From Nitrospirota bacterium (GTDB taxonomy: Bacteria > Nitrospirota > UBA9217): DNA of 10,707 bases. The stretch spans positions 1 to 10,707 of the forward strand of contig DAIDTZ010000219.1 in the NCBI GenBank assembly GCA_027456925.1, in the 5' to 3' direction. Shown here in pieces: positions 1 through 6,511 of this stretch. Numbering within the stretch: the stretch's first letter is position 1; each line of letters starts with the position of its first letter. The translations under genes were made by a program, and so were the position numbers. The notes under the pieces are model-generated. The model was given only the letters and a program-made list of their open reading frames with translations. It was not told the origin of the DNA and did not search any database.

Positions 1-4
1 ACCT

Positions 5-34
5 TTGACTGAGCAGTTCATGTTGTGGTATAGT
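5..34 (+). promoter_or_regulatory. Probable sigma70 promoter for the two barrel-protein genes
   Basis: TTGACT at 5-10 and TATAGT at 29-34 are separated by 18 bases, a near-consensus sigma70 arrangement. Transcription would start near 41 and leave a leader of about 100 bases before the chosen start at 139. It lies at the window edge, so upstream elements cannot be seen. Confidence 0.45.
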
Positions 35-138
35 ATCTCACAATAAATTGCAGATCATGAGCGCCTGTTAATTTAATGAAAAGATATCGGGAACAACGCC
101 TAAAAAATGCAGAAATACTGATACGGAAAGCGACGGTA

Positions 139-648
139 ATGGGCAATTTGCGAAAACTCTTGTGCATCGGTTTTATTGTAACCGCTGCAATTTGTCCTGG
201 AATTGCAGCGGCGGTCCCGCAGAACGGCATCGGAGCCTATGTCGGGCTGATTAGCGCCTCGGAAGGGGGATCGGAGAGCAAGGGTTTAAGTTTAGGTATG
301 GACGCACAGTTCGTAAGCAATGACTACTGGTCATTTAATCCCTACTTGATGGCGTCGGATGAGCGGGATTCCGCTTCAAGGACCTTGGCTGATGGGCGTG
401 CCGGTATACAGGTGCGGCGCTGGTTCTACGACTGGTTTGTGGGAGGACAGTTCTTCGTGCACGACAGGCTTATTTTCGGCAGCGGCAATGTACAAAGCAG
501 TACCTACGGCCCTGCCGTGGGAGCGGTGGCAGGTTTTGAGTTCGCTGGCGGATGGGGTGCAGAGGTGCAGTCGGACTCATTCGAACCCACCTCTCCGGGT
601 ATCCGGCGAAATGCTGTTCGGCTGCAGATGACTTATCGTTGGTACTAA
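139..648 (+). CDS. Secreted small beta-barrel-like outer-membrane protein, unknown function
   Basis: I do not recognise this 169-residue protein by family. The ATG at 139 is preferred over an in-frame ATG at 76: it has GGAAAG at 125-130 eight bases upstream and begins directly with a signal peptide (basic N-LRK, hydrophobic core, likely cleavage after A25 in the AAA/VP stretch). The 76 start would add 21 charged residues before it and has no ribosome site. The mature part of about 144 residues is rich in Gly, Ser and aromatics in alternating patterns and ends in Tyr-Arg-Trp-Tyr. An aromatic C-terminus after an amphipathic strand is typical of outer-membrane barrels folded by BamA. Its size would suit an 8-strand barrel. 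It is followed after 8 bases by a second barrel-like gene, so the two are probably co-transcribed and may serve the polysaccharide export genes downstream. The role is unknown. Confidence 0.75.
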   Translation: MGNLRKLLCIGFIVTAAICPGIAAAVPQNGIGAYVGLISASEGGSESKGLSLGMDAQFVSNDYWSFNPYLMASDERDSASRTLADGRAGIQVRRWFYDWFVGGQFFVHDRLIFGSGNVQSSTYGPAVGAVAGFEFAGGWGAEVQSDSFEPTSPGIRRNAVRLQMTYRWY

Positions 649-656
649 AGGAAAGC

Positions 657-1418
657 ATGATGGATTTTGGGGCGTTAAAAAAACTTCGTGTGGCGGCAAT
701 AGTGTGGATTTTCTTGTCTGTATTTTCGTCGTTCGCTCAGGCGGCGGGCAATGATGCTAAGGCGCCGGAGACTGCGTCAGCCAGCCTGGCTGACCTGGCC
801 ATAGCCAAGCTCGAGAAAGGATCCATTACTCTGGGGCTGGCATATACCCAGGTAACGTATAAGACCACTCATGCCAATACAATCGGCAATACGCAGATCA
901 CGGACAATGGCGCGCCAAGTCTGATTATCGAGCTCAATAGCAGCGAGAAAAAACTGAAGTCCTGGCCGTTGCGCGTCGGCAGCGCTATCATCGGCTGGGA
1001 CATTAATGCCTCCGCGAGTTATTTCGACACACATTATCAATTGATCAATTCAGCCTTCCGCGGTCAGAATATCGGGACAAGAGTCAGCGGCGGGTTCATT
1101 GGCGTGGCGCCAACCCTGTTCTTGAAAATGGGACCGTTATATCCGGGAAGAGATATTTACTGGAAGGTAGGATACGGCATCGGCCCGGGATTGTTCCAGG
1201 GTTCCGGCACTGCTTTATTCAACAGCCCGCAAGGCGGAGTGATTAATAACGTAGGATCATCCTCTGCTGTATTCGCACTCTACAATACTGCAAGTTGGCA
1301 ATTCCAGGTGGGACACTGGTATTTAGACATCATGGGGAAGTGGCTGCTTCCGCAGGATGGTAATCGCACCTCTCTTGAATCGTATGGTTTCGGTTTGGCT
1401 TACCGTTTCGACTTGTAA
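657..1418 (+). CDS. Secreted beta-barrel-like outer-membrane protein, unknown function
   Basis: The protein has about 253 residues and I cannot assign it to a named family. Two adjacent ATG codons (657 and 660) follow AAGGA at 648-652; the second has the better spacing. An in-frame ATG at 552 lies inside the upstream gene and would put the signal peptide internally, so it is rejected. Residues 8-30 form a signal peptide (KKLR, hydrophobic core, cleavage around AQA-A). A short linker rich in Ala and Ser follows, then alternating hydrophobic/polar strands with many Gly, Tyr and Trp. The C-terminus is GLAYRFDL, resembling a last barrel strand although the final residue is Leu rather than Phe. 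The gene starts 8 bases after the previous one and is probably in the same transcript. A surface or porin-like accessory role in glycan secretion is possible but only inferred from position. Confidence 0.75.
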   Translation: MMDFGALKKLRVAAIVWIFLSVFSSFAQAAGNDAKAPETASASLADLAIAKLEKGSITLGLAYTQVTYKTTHANTIGNTQITDNGAPSLIIELNSSEKKLKSWPLRVGSAIIGWDINASASYFDTHYQLINSAFRGQNIGTRVSGGFIGVAPTLFLKMGPLYPGRDIYWKVGYGIGPGLFQGSGTALFNSPQGGVINNVGSSSAVFALYNTASWQFQVGHWYLDIMGKWLLPQDGNRTSLESYGFGLAYRFDL

Positions 1419-1432
1419 TTTTTTGAACATAA

Positions 1433-1457
1433 AGCGCCCTCGCTCTCTTCTTTTTTT
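1433..1457 (+). terminator. Weak intrinsic terminator candidate after the barrel genes
   Basis: A 4-bp stem AGCG/CGCT with a CCCT loop (1433-1444) is followed by a pyrimidine run that ends in seven T (1451-1457). The stem is short, so this is only a candidate, but it sits where the upstream unit should end and just before a new promoter. Confidence 0.3.
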
Positions 1458-1458
1458 G

Positions 1459-1478
1459 TATCCGTAAATCTACGGATA
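1459..1478. promoter_or_regulatory. Perfect 20-bp palindrome, probable operator
   Basis: TATCCGTA (1459-1466), spacer AATC, TACGGATA (1471-1478): two perfect 8-bp arms. The right arm overlaps the first two bases of the -35 element at 1477-1482. There is no T-run after it on either strand, so it is not a terminator. A dimeric repressor bound here would block RNA polymerase; an activator is also possible. The cognate regulator is not identifiable in the window. Confidence 0.5.
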
Positions 1479-1505
1479 GACAGCTAATCCCCAGCCTGTT
1501 ATAAT
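1477..1505 (+). promoter_or_regulatory. Strong sigma70 promoter with extended -10 for the export operon
   Basis: TAGACA (1477-1482), a 17-base spacer, and a perfect TATAAT (1500-1505) preceded by TGT at 1497-1499, which gives the extended -10 TGnTATAAT. Transcription would start near 1512 and leave about 115 bases of leader before the export lipoprotein start at 1627. The -35 is overlapped by the palindrome at 1459-1478. Confidence 0.7.
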
Positions 1506-1626
1506 CTGCGCCGATCAATTTTAATGGTCAGATGATTGTCTGAACATAGAAATGATTAACGCTCCGGCCATGTTGATAAAAATACAAGAATACATTGAGT
1601 TGCCAATTAACCAGGGTTTATGTTTT

Positions 1627-2733
1627 ATGAAAACAAGAAAGTTTTGCTTTTTTATCTTGGTAGTGTCAATGTCCGCGGCTCTGGCGCTGTTGCAAGGGTG
1701 CGCAGCCTACCGCGACATAAGGCCAGGCTCAATCCTGGGAATCTCCTCGCAGGAAAGATTGACCCCTGTGGGGAAATCCGAAACGGATGCATCACCCGTT
1801 GTAGAGCAGGAAACGGTGACTGTTCCTTTTCTGGAAGAACCCGCCCCGCCCGCGGATTACGTGGTGGGTCCCGGCGACGTACTGTTCATCAACGTGAATG
1901 GCCAGCCGGAATTCTCCAGCATCAGCGCCAGCAGCATAGCCTCGTCCCTGCATCCGTTGCTCGGGAACCGGGTGGATGGAAGCGGCAATATCCAGTTCCC
2001 CATTGTCGGATCTGTCCAAGTCGGCGGTCTCACTCTGCCTCAGATACAGAAGCGTCTCCAGGAATTGCTCACGAAGTACATCAAAGAGCCCTGGGTGATC
2101 GTCGAAGTGACCGAATACAAGAGCCATCCGCTCTATCTTCTGGGCGCGTTCAAAAATTCCGGCACCTATTACATGGACCGGCCCTTGAACGTTCTCCAGG
2201 GGATTGCGCTCGCGAATGGATATGACCCGTCAGCCAATCTCAGCGGCGCGCGTATCATACGGGACAAGAAAGTGATGCCTGTAGATGTGTACGATCTTCT
2301 CACAAGGGGAGATCAAAGACAGAATGTATGGCTTAAGCCCGGAGACACGATCTTCATTCCGGACACCAAGAACCAGCAAGTCTTCGTGTTCGGAGCGGTA
2401 AAGAAAGGCGGACCCGTGCCCATGACTTCGAAAGGCCTTACGCTTGCTGAAGCCATTGCTACGGCTGAAATACGAGATACCGGCTACGACATCAATCACA
2501 TTCGCATCATCCGTTCGATATCAGCCACACGGGGAGAACTCATTGTCGTGGATTTTGAGAGAATACTTCGCGGCAAAGCGCTTCCCTTCATGCTCAAAGA
2601 GGGAGACATCGTTTTCGTCCCGAAGAGCGGCTTAGGAGACTGGAACGACGCTATCAACGAGCTCCTCCCGTCGCTCCAGACCGTGAGCGCAATCCTTCAA
2701 CCCTTTGTGTCGATAAAATACCTGAGACAGTAG
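1627..2733 (+). CDS. Wza/KpsD-type polysaccharide export outer-membrane lipoprotein
   Basis: This is the outer-membrane channel of a surface-polysaccharide secretion machine. The ATG at 1627 is chosen over an in-frame ATG at 1552 because it begins directly with a lipoprotein signal peptide: MKTRK, a hydrophobic core, and a lipobox L-Q-G-C with the lipidated Cys at residue 25. AGGG near 1612 is a modest ribosome site. After a Pro/Glu-rich linker, a poly-export domain spans about 77-165 (start DYVVGPGDVL; GNIQFPIVG; TLPQIQKRL). Two SLBB domains follow, at about 170-250 (PLYLLGAF, WLKPGDTIFIP) and about 255-340 (QVFVFGAV, LKEGDIVFVP). The last 30 residues could form the amphipathic helix that crosses the outer membrane in Wza. 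At 368 residues it matches Wza (about 379). The autokinase gene follows after 91 bases and is its expected periplasmic partner. Confidence 0.93.
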   Translation: MKTRKFCFFILVVSMSAALALLQGCAAYRDIRPGSILGISSQERLTPVGKSETDASPVVEQETVTVPFLEEPAPPADYVVGPGDVLFINVNGQPEFSSISASSIASSLHPLLGNRVDGSGNIQFPIVGSVQVGGLTLPQIQKRLQELLTKYIKEPWVIVEVTEYKSHPLYLLGAFKNSGTYYMDRPLNVLQGIALANGYDPSANLSGARIIRDKKVMPVDVYDLLTRGDQRQNVWLKPGDTIFIPDTKNQQVFVFGAVKKGGPVPMTSKGLTLAEAIATAEIRDTGYDINHIRIIRSISATRGELIVVDFERILRGKALPFMLKEGDIVFVPKSGLGDWNDAINELLPSLQTVSAILQPFVSIKYLRQ

Positions 2734-2740
2734 TTGGGAA

Positions 2741-2760
2741 AAAGTTCATCGTTGAACTTT
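2741..2760. repeat. Perfect palindrome between the export and kinase genes
   Basis: AAAGTTCA (2741-2748), spacer TCGT, TGAACTTT (2753-2760): 8-bp arms, 8 bases after the lipoprotein stop codon. In RNA it would form a hairpin. There is no clean U-run after it (ATTAATAAG follows), so it is more likely an RNA-processing or attenuation element, or a repeat relic, than a true terminator. Confidence 0.5.
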
Positions 2761-2771
2761 ATTAATAAGCG

Positions 2772-2813
2772 TCGAACGTTGAACTTGCAACATTGAACAT
2801 TGTATTTGGAATA
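2772..2813. repeat. Degenerate 7-bp tandem repeat, consensus TTGAACN
   Basis: Read in sevens from 2772 the sequence runs TCGAACG, TTGAACT, TGCAACA, TTGAACA, TTGTATT, TGGAATA. The first four units differ from TTGAAC at no more than two positions and the last two are more decayed. A further TTGAAC lies at 2752 inside the preceding palindrome but out of phase. The array ends just before the ribosome site (GAGG at 2814-2817) of the kinase gene. Confidence 0.5.
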
Positions 2814-2824
2814 GAGGCAGGGAA

Positions 2825-5155
2825 ATGCTGGATCAAAATAGCGACGAGGAAGTCGACCTCAGAGATTACATAAAGGTCATCGTGCGCCGCAGGAAGACCT
2901 TTATCATTGTCTCCACGTCGGTTTTTTTCTGCGTGGCACTCTATAGTTTCAGCATGAAGCCGGTCTATGAGGCCGCCGCCACGCTCCACGTCAAGGAAGA
3001 AAAGGGAGTGCTCAAGGGGACGATGCTGGCGGACCTGTCCTCTGTCAATCCCATTGACGCGGAGATACAGATCGTCCAGTCGCGAACCAATGCCGAGAAC
3101 GTGGTGAAGCAGCTCCACCTCGATTGGAAGATATCGAATAAATCAAAAGACCTCGACTTTCAGGTCCTGGAGTTTACCTCCTCGGCCAAAAAGCCTGTCT
3201 ATACGATCCACGTGACGGGTCCCGATACTTACAAGGTCAAGGACAACGATGGCGAGATCGTAGGCTCCGGGCAGTCCGGCAATCTCATGCAGGGCAAGGG
3301 CATCACCCTGTTCATCAACAAGCTCCACGGCAAGGCAGGAGACCGCTTTAAACTTGAGCTCCTTCCCTTTAACGGAACGGTCGGAAACCTTCAGAAAACG
3401 ATCAAGGTAAAAGAAGTCGGGAGGAAGAGCAACATCATCGAGATCTCCTACACAAACACCGATCCCGTGCTGGTGCGGGACGTGGTCAACACCCTGGTGC
3501 AGGCCTATCTGGGCCAGTCGGTGGGGTTCAAGACCGAGGAGGCGAACCGGACTGTCGGCTTCGTCGAGGGCCAGCTCAAGGATATTCAAAACGAGCTGGA
3601 CAGCTCCGAGAAGAACCTTCAGACGTTCAAGAGCAAGTCTCAGACCATCAACCTGGACACTGAAGCGCAAACCCTGATCCAGACACTGGCGGACAAGGAA
3701 AAACAGAAAACCGACATCGCCCTGCAGCGGAAGCAGGTGGAGTTCGCTCTGGCCTCGTTGAAGAAGGCGAGACAACGCGGTCTTGTCTACTCACCTGCGG
3801 TGATGAACGATGACCCGACCATTATCGGACTGGCAGCAAAGCTGGCCGAACTCTCGGTGCAGAAGAACGCCCTACTCGTGGAAAACACCGAGCTGCATCC
3901 TTCTGTCAAGGCCGTGCAGGGCGAGATCGATGAGCTCCAGCAGGAGATCCAGGCAACCTACGAGACCTCGCTTCGCAACCTTACCAGGCAGCTGGCCGAG
4001 ATGAAGCAGCAACTGGCGGTTTATGAGAACAAGCTGAAGGGTCTTCCCCTCGTGGAACAGGACCTGGCGCGCCTGACCCGCTTCGCCAAGGTCAATGCAG
4101 ACATCTATACCTTTCTGCTGCAGAAGCGGGAAGAGGCGAAGATGGTCAAGGCCTCCACCATCAGCAACATCGACATTGTGGACCCCGCCATCATACCCGA
4201 CAACCCGATCAAGCCGATCATCCCCAAATACCTTCTTTTGGGCCTGTTCTTGGGCTGCATGTTCGGAGTCCTGGTTGCGTTCTTCGAGGAATTCCTGGAC
4301 GACACCATCAAGGACGCGGACGGGGCAAGACGTGCCGTCGAGCTCCCGCTCCTGGCCATCATCCCCCACTTCGAGACAGCGCCTGCAACGGTCCAGGGGA
4401 ACGGATCGCTCAGGACCCTGAAGGAACCGAAATCCCAGTTCGCCGAGGCGTTCCGTTCGCTCCGCACGAGTCTTCACTTTTCCGCGATCAACCGGGACAA
4501 GAAGGTAATACTCGTCACGAGCACCTTTCCCGGGGAAGGGAAGTCCACCATATCCGCCAACCTGGCCAATATCTTCACCCAGACCGGGTCGCGAGTGCTG
4601 CTTATCGACTGCGATCTGCGCCGGTCCTCGCTCCACGAGAAATTTCACCACAGCAAGGCGCCGGGCCTGTCAGAAATCCTGACCGGGGATGCCACGATCG
4701 AGGATGCCGTCCACAACACCGACATTCCCGGGATGCGCCTGGTCAGCGCTGGAACCACTCCTCCCAATCCCTCCGAGCTTCTCGGCTCCGCGGCCATGCA
4801 ACGCTTTCTCGAACAGGAACGGGTGAATTTCGACCATATCGTTATCGACGCCCCGCCTATATTGGCGGTCACGGACGCGCCGATCCTCACGGCCACGGCC
4901 GACATGGTGATCGTGATCATGGAAGCAGGCCGCGTACCCCTGAAGGCGGCGCAGCGCATGCGCGAGATGCTCACTGCCATCAAGGCCCCGGTAGCGGGCC
5001 TGGTAATGAATGATAAATCCGGAAAGGGCGAGACCTATGGCTACCATTACGGCAAGTATTACCAGTATGGGTATTATTCGGATGATGGGCAGACCGCAAA
5101 CGGAAATCACCGGTGGTGGACGCGACTCTTGAAGGCGCGAAAGAACAAGCGATAG
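2825..5155 (+). CDS. Wzc-type polysaccharide copolymerase / bacterial tyrosine autokinase
   Basis: This inner-membrane protein of 776 residues combines a chain-length (Wzz) domain with a cytoplasmic BY-kinase, controlling polymerisation and export through cycles of autophosphorylation. GAGG at 2814-2817 supports the start. A cytoplasmic N-tail is followed by a first membrane helix at about 24-43, the Wzz periplasmic domain, a long coiled-coil section (about 240-430), a Pro-rich stretch (PDNPIKPIIP) and a second helix at about 465-490. The kinase part shows the oligomerisation motif E541-x2-R544-x2-R547, Walker A GEGKST with K573, Walker A' LLIDCD (D595, D597) and Walker B VIDAPP (D675). The C-terminus has eight tyrosines between 738 and 751, the usual autophosphorylation cluster. 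All catalytic motifs are intact. Its substrate phosphatase is probably the next gene, and its outer-membrane partner is the preceding one. Confidence 0.95.
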   Translation: MLDQNSDEEVDLRDYIKVIVRRRKTFIIVSTSVFFCVALYSFSMKPVYEAAATLHVKEEKGVLKGTMLADLSSVNPIDAEIQIVQSRTNAENVVKQLHLDWKISNKSKDLDFQVLEFTSSAKKPVYTIHVTGPDTYKVKDNDGEIVGSGQSGNLMQGKGITLFINKLHGKAGDRFKLELLPFNGTVGNLQKTIKVKEVGRKSNIIEISYTNTDPVLVRDVVNTLVQAYLGQSVGFKTEEANRTVGFVEGQLKDIQNELDSSEKNLQTFKSKSQTINLDTEAQTLIQTLADKEKQKTDIALQRKQVEFALASLKKARQRGLVYSPAVMNDDPTIIGLAAKLAELSVQKNALLVENTELHPSVKAVQGEIDELQQEIQATYETSLRNLTRQLAEMKQQLAVYENKLKGLPLVEQDLARLTRFAKVNADIYTFLLQKREEAKMVKASTISNIDIVDPAIIPDNPIKPIIPKYLLLGLFLGCMFGVLVAFFEEFLDDTIKDADGARRAVELPLLAIIPHFETAPATVQGNGSLRTLKEPKSQFAEAFRSLRTSLHFSAINRDKKVILVTSTFPGEGKSTISANLANIFTQTGSRVLLIDCDLRRSSLHEKFHHSKAPGLSEILTGDATIEDAVHNTDIPGMRLVSAGTTPPNPSELLGSAAMQRFLEQERVNFDHIVIDAPPILAVTDAPILTATADMVIVIMEAGRVPLKAAQRMREMLTAIKAPVAGLVMNDKSGKGETYGYHYGKYYQYGYYSDDGQTANGNHRWWTRLLKARKNKR

Positions 5156-5261
5156 TTGTGAACGATAAATGACGGACATGGGGAGATAAACGCGGGGTGG
5201 GCAGAGGGAGACGAGTAGAGAGCGAACCCTATGCCCATGCGCTCTGCGCTGTGAATGAACT

Positions 5262-6008
5262 ATGATCGACTACCACTGCCACATACTGCCCGACCTGGAT
5301 GACGGGCCAAAGACCATGAAGGAATCCATCGAGATGGCAACGGCGTTGAGCAAGGCAGGTTTCAAGACGGCTTACTGTACCCCGCACTTGATCAGAGGAT
5401 TTTATGAAGCGAGCAATGAGAAGGTAAGAAAGAGCGTCGACAATCTTCAAAAAGAATTAGTCGAAAAAAATATTGACCTGGAACTTCAACCCGGCAGGGA
5501 ATATTATCTCGATGAATTCATCTTCGACTACCTCAACGACCCCCAACCACTCGGAACCAGCAACAACATCCTTATAGAAATACCGAATCACATCCGGCCT
5601 GAACAGGTGAAAAATATTATTTATAAGATCATGTGCAGCGGTTTAACGCCCGTGATTGCGCACCCGGAGCGGTGTATGTTGTTTGATCAAGCGAAAAAAC
5701 AAACGGATGGCCGGTTTCTGTTTATGAACTCATTATTCAAAAGTTCTGACTCAAAACGCAAAACCCGGAACTTAAAACCGGAAGACAACTCATTACTTTC
5801 TTATTTACAAGAAATTGACTGCCGGTTTCAAGGCAATCTGGGAAGCTTTTCCAGCATGTATGGCAAGAGGGTGCGGCAAAACGCCGAACGATTTCGGCAG
5901 GCGGAACGCTACACCTGTTTTGGCACTGACGCTCATTCAGTTAAGGGGCTCGCGGAGTTGGGTGATGCCGTGGGAGTAATATGTTCCGCGCAGCGGAGTT
6001 TAATTTGA
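5262..6008 (+). CDS. CpsB/YwqE-type PHP-domain protein-tyrosine phosphatase
   Basis: This metal-dependent phosphatase would remove phosphate from the tyrosine tail of the kinase encoded 106 bases upstream. An in-frame TGA at 5256 fixes the start at the ATG at 5262; no clear ribosome site precedes it. Metal-binding residues of the PHP fold are visible: H5 and H7 (DYHCH), D13/D14, H42 (CTPH), E80 (GRE), H134 (AHPER), D223 and H225 (GTDAH). Two oddities stand out. About 35 Lys/Ser/Asn-rich residues (roughly 143-178) separate HPER from the LQEIDCRFQGNLGS strand, more than I expect in this family. Only 23 residues follow the last His, against about 45 in YwqE as I recall it, so the C-terminus may be truncated. 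From about 5400 on, the gene is visibly richer in A/T than the kinase gene, which suggests separate ancestry. Confidence 0.88.
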   Translation: MIDYHCHILPDLDDGPKTMKESIEMATALSKAGFKTAYCTPHLIRGFYEASNEKVRKSVDNLQKELVEKNIDLELQPGREYYLDEFIFDYLNDPQPLGTSNNILIEIPNHIRPEQVKNIIYKIMCSGLTPVIAHPERCMLFDQAKKQTDGRFLFMNSLFKSSDSKRKTRNLKPEDNSLLSYLQEIDCRFQGNLGSFSSMYGKRVRQNAERFRQAERYTCFGTDAHSVKGLAELGDAVGVICSAQRSLI

Positions 6009-6132
6009 CAAGAGTGATGACTTTAAAACAAGCGAGATCTGCAGCCGCTTCGATATTTCCCGCGCCGCTCTCTTTCGTACAGTTGCCATGGCCGATGCTC
6101 GTTGGCATACAAACCTGTTATACCTGAAGTGA
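6004..6132 (+). pseudogene. Possible remnant of a helix-turn-helix regulator
   Basis: An open stretch of 42 codons with no ATG, GTG or TTG before the informative part reads DDFKTSEICSRFDISRAALF. This resembles the N-terminal helix-turn-helix of small MerR-like or recombinase-type DNA-binding proteins (TSEIC, then ISR-LFR). After LFR the similarity to anything I know is lost, and a stop follows at 6130. It starts inside the last codons of the phosphatase gene. It could be the scar of a deletion that removed a regulator and the phosphatase tail, or it could be chance. Confidence 0.25.
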
Positions 6133-6173
6133 GGCTTCCCCTTCAATTATTCAAAATCTATTTTGGACAGATG

Positions 6174-6182
6174 TGTTATAAT
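6174..6182 (+). promoter_or_regulatory. Extended -10 element pointing into the antisense of tRNA-Leu
   Basis: TGTTATAAT is a perfect TGnTATAAT extended -10, the same nine bases as the -10 of the export operon at 1497-1505. No good -35 lies 16-18 bases upstream. A transcript from here would run antisense across tRNA-Leu and meets no gene. Confidence 0.25.
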
Positions 6183-6237
6183 CCTGGGAATATCGTTTTA
6201 GCGGCAGAAGATATGGGAGGATACGTCGTTGTTTTAG

Positions 6238-6326
6238 TGGTGCCGCTGACCGGGATCGAACCGGTACGACAGTTGCCCATCGAGAGATTTTAAGTCTCTT
6301 GCGTCTGCCAGTTCCGCCACAGCGGC
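6238..6326 (-). tRNA. tRNA-Leu, anticodon UAA
   Basis: Read on the minus strand, the 89 bases fold as a class II tRNA. The acceptor GCCGCTG pairs with CAGCGGC, followed by discriminator A and an encoded CCA (6238-6240). The D arm begins GCGGAACTGG, and the anticodon stem AGAGA/TCTCT encloses loop CTTAAAA with anticodon TAA at 6290-6292. A long variable arm follows (CGA...TCG), then the T arm ACCGG-TTCGATC-CCGGT. The long variable arm and anticodon identify leucine (UUA codons). It has its own upstream promoter and is transcribed against the flanking glycan genes. No clear terminator is visible past its 3' end. Confidence 0.97.
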
Positions 6327-6334
6327 ATTGTTGT

Positions 6335-6354
6335 GTGGAAATCAGTGGAAATCA
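6335..6354 (-). repeat. Tandem 10-bp direct repeat in the tRNA leader
   Basis: On the minus strand TGATTTCCAC is present twice head to tail between the promoter and the tRNA 5' end, which lies 8 bases further on. The copies are identical. It could be a slippage duplication or a site affecting leader processing. Confidence 0.5.
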
Positions 6355-6364
6355 ATCGTATTGA

Positions 6365-6392
6365 ATAATATAGAATCGATACAATTTGTCAA
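6365..6392 (-). promoter_or_regulatory. Sigma70 promoter of tRNA-Leu
   Basis: Consensus TTGACA (6387-6392), a 16-base spacer and TATTAT (6365-6370) on the minus strand put the start near 6358, about 32 bases before the mature tRNA. A second perfect TTGACA lies 12 bases further upstream (6399-6404) and would pair with TATCGA at 17 bases, so two overlapping promoters are possible. Confidence 0.65.
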
Positions 6393-6469
6393 GAAAAATG
6401 TCAACGGATGCACGCGAGAAGCGCAGGCACTCATTAATAAATAAGGCTGAGGCAGGACGGCAAGAAGGC

Positions 6470-6494
6470 AAAAAAAGTGGGCTGCGTACAGCCC
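6470..6494 (-). terminator. Rho-independent terminator of the ferredoxin gene
   Basis: On the minus strand a perfect 6-bp stem GGGCTG/CAGCCC with loop TACG (6479-6494) is followed by AC and seven T (6470-6476). It begins 17 bases after the ferredoxin stop codon. Confidence 0.85.
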
Positions 6495-6511
6495 CCTGCA
6501 AACACGGCATC

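Noticed and set aside
1459..1478. The palindrome as an intrinsic terminator of the barrel genes
   Set aside because: The T-run lies before it rather than after it on the plus strand, and on the minus strand A bases follow.
2734..2824. The short repeats before the kinase gene as a CRISPR array
   Set aside because: Units are 7 bp, contiguous and without spacers.
3872..4651. Long open frame on the minus strand (259 codons) inside the kinase gene, and a similar one at 3143-3775
   Set aside because: They lie opposite a full-length kinase gene with every motif intact, have no recognisable domain, and are expected from high-GC codon bias.
5985..6008. Hairpin TCCGC-GCA-GCGGA at the end of the phosphatase gene as a terminator
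   Set aside because: The stem is 5 bp, lies inside the coding end, and the following GTTTAATTT is a poor T-run.
6102..6293. Open frame of 63 codons running into tRNA-Leu
   Set aside because: Its end is the antisense of the tRNA and it lacks a ribosome site.
6238..6326. tRNA-Leu as an integration site with flanking attachment repeats
   Set aside because: I looked for a second copy of the tRNA 3' end in the window and found none, and there is no integrase gene.
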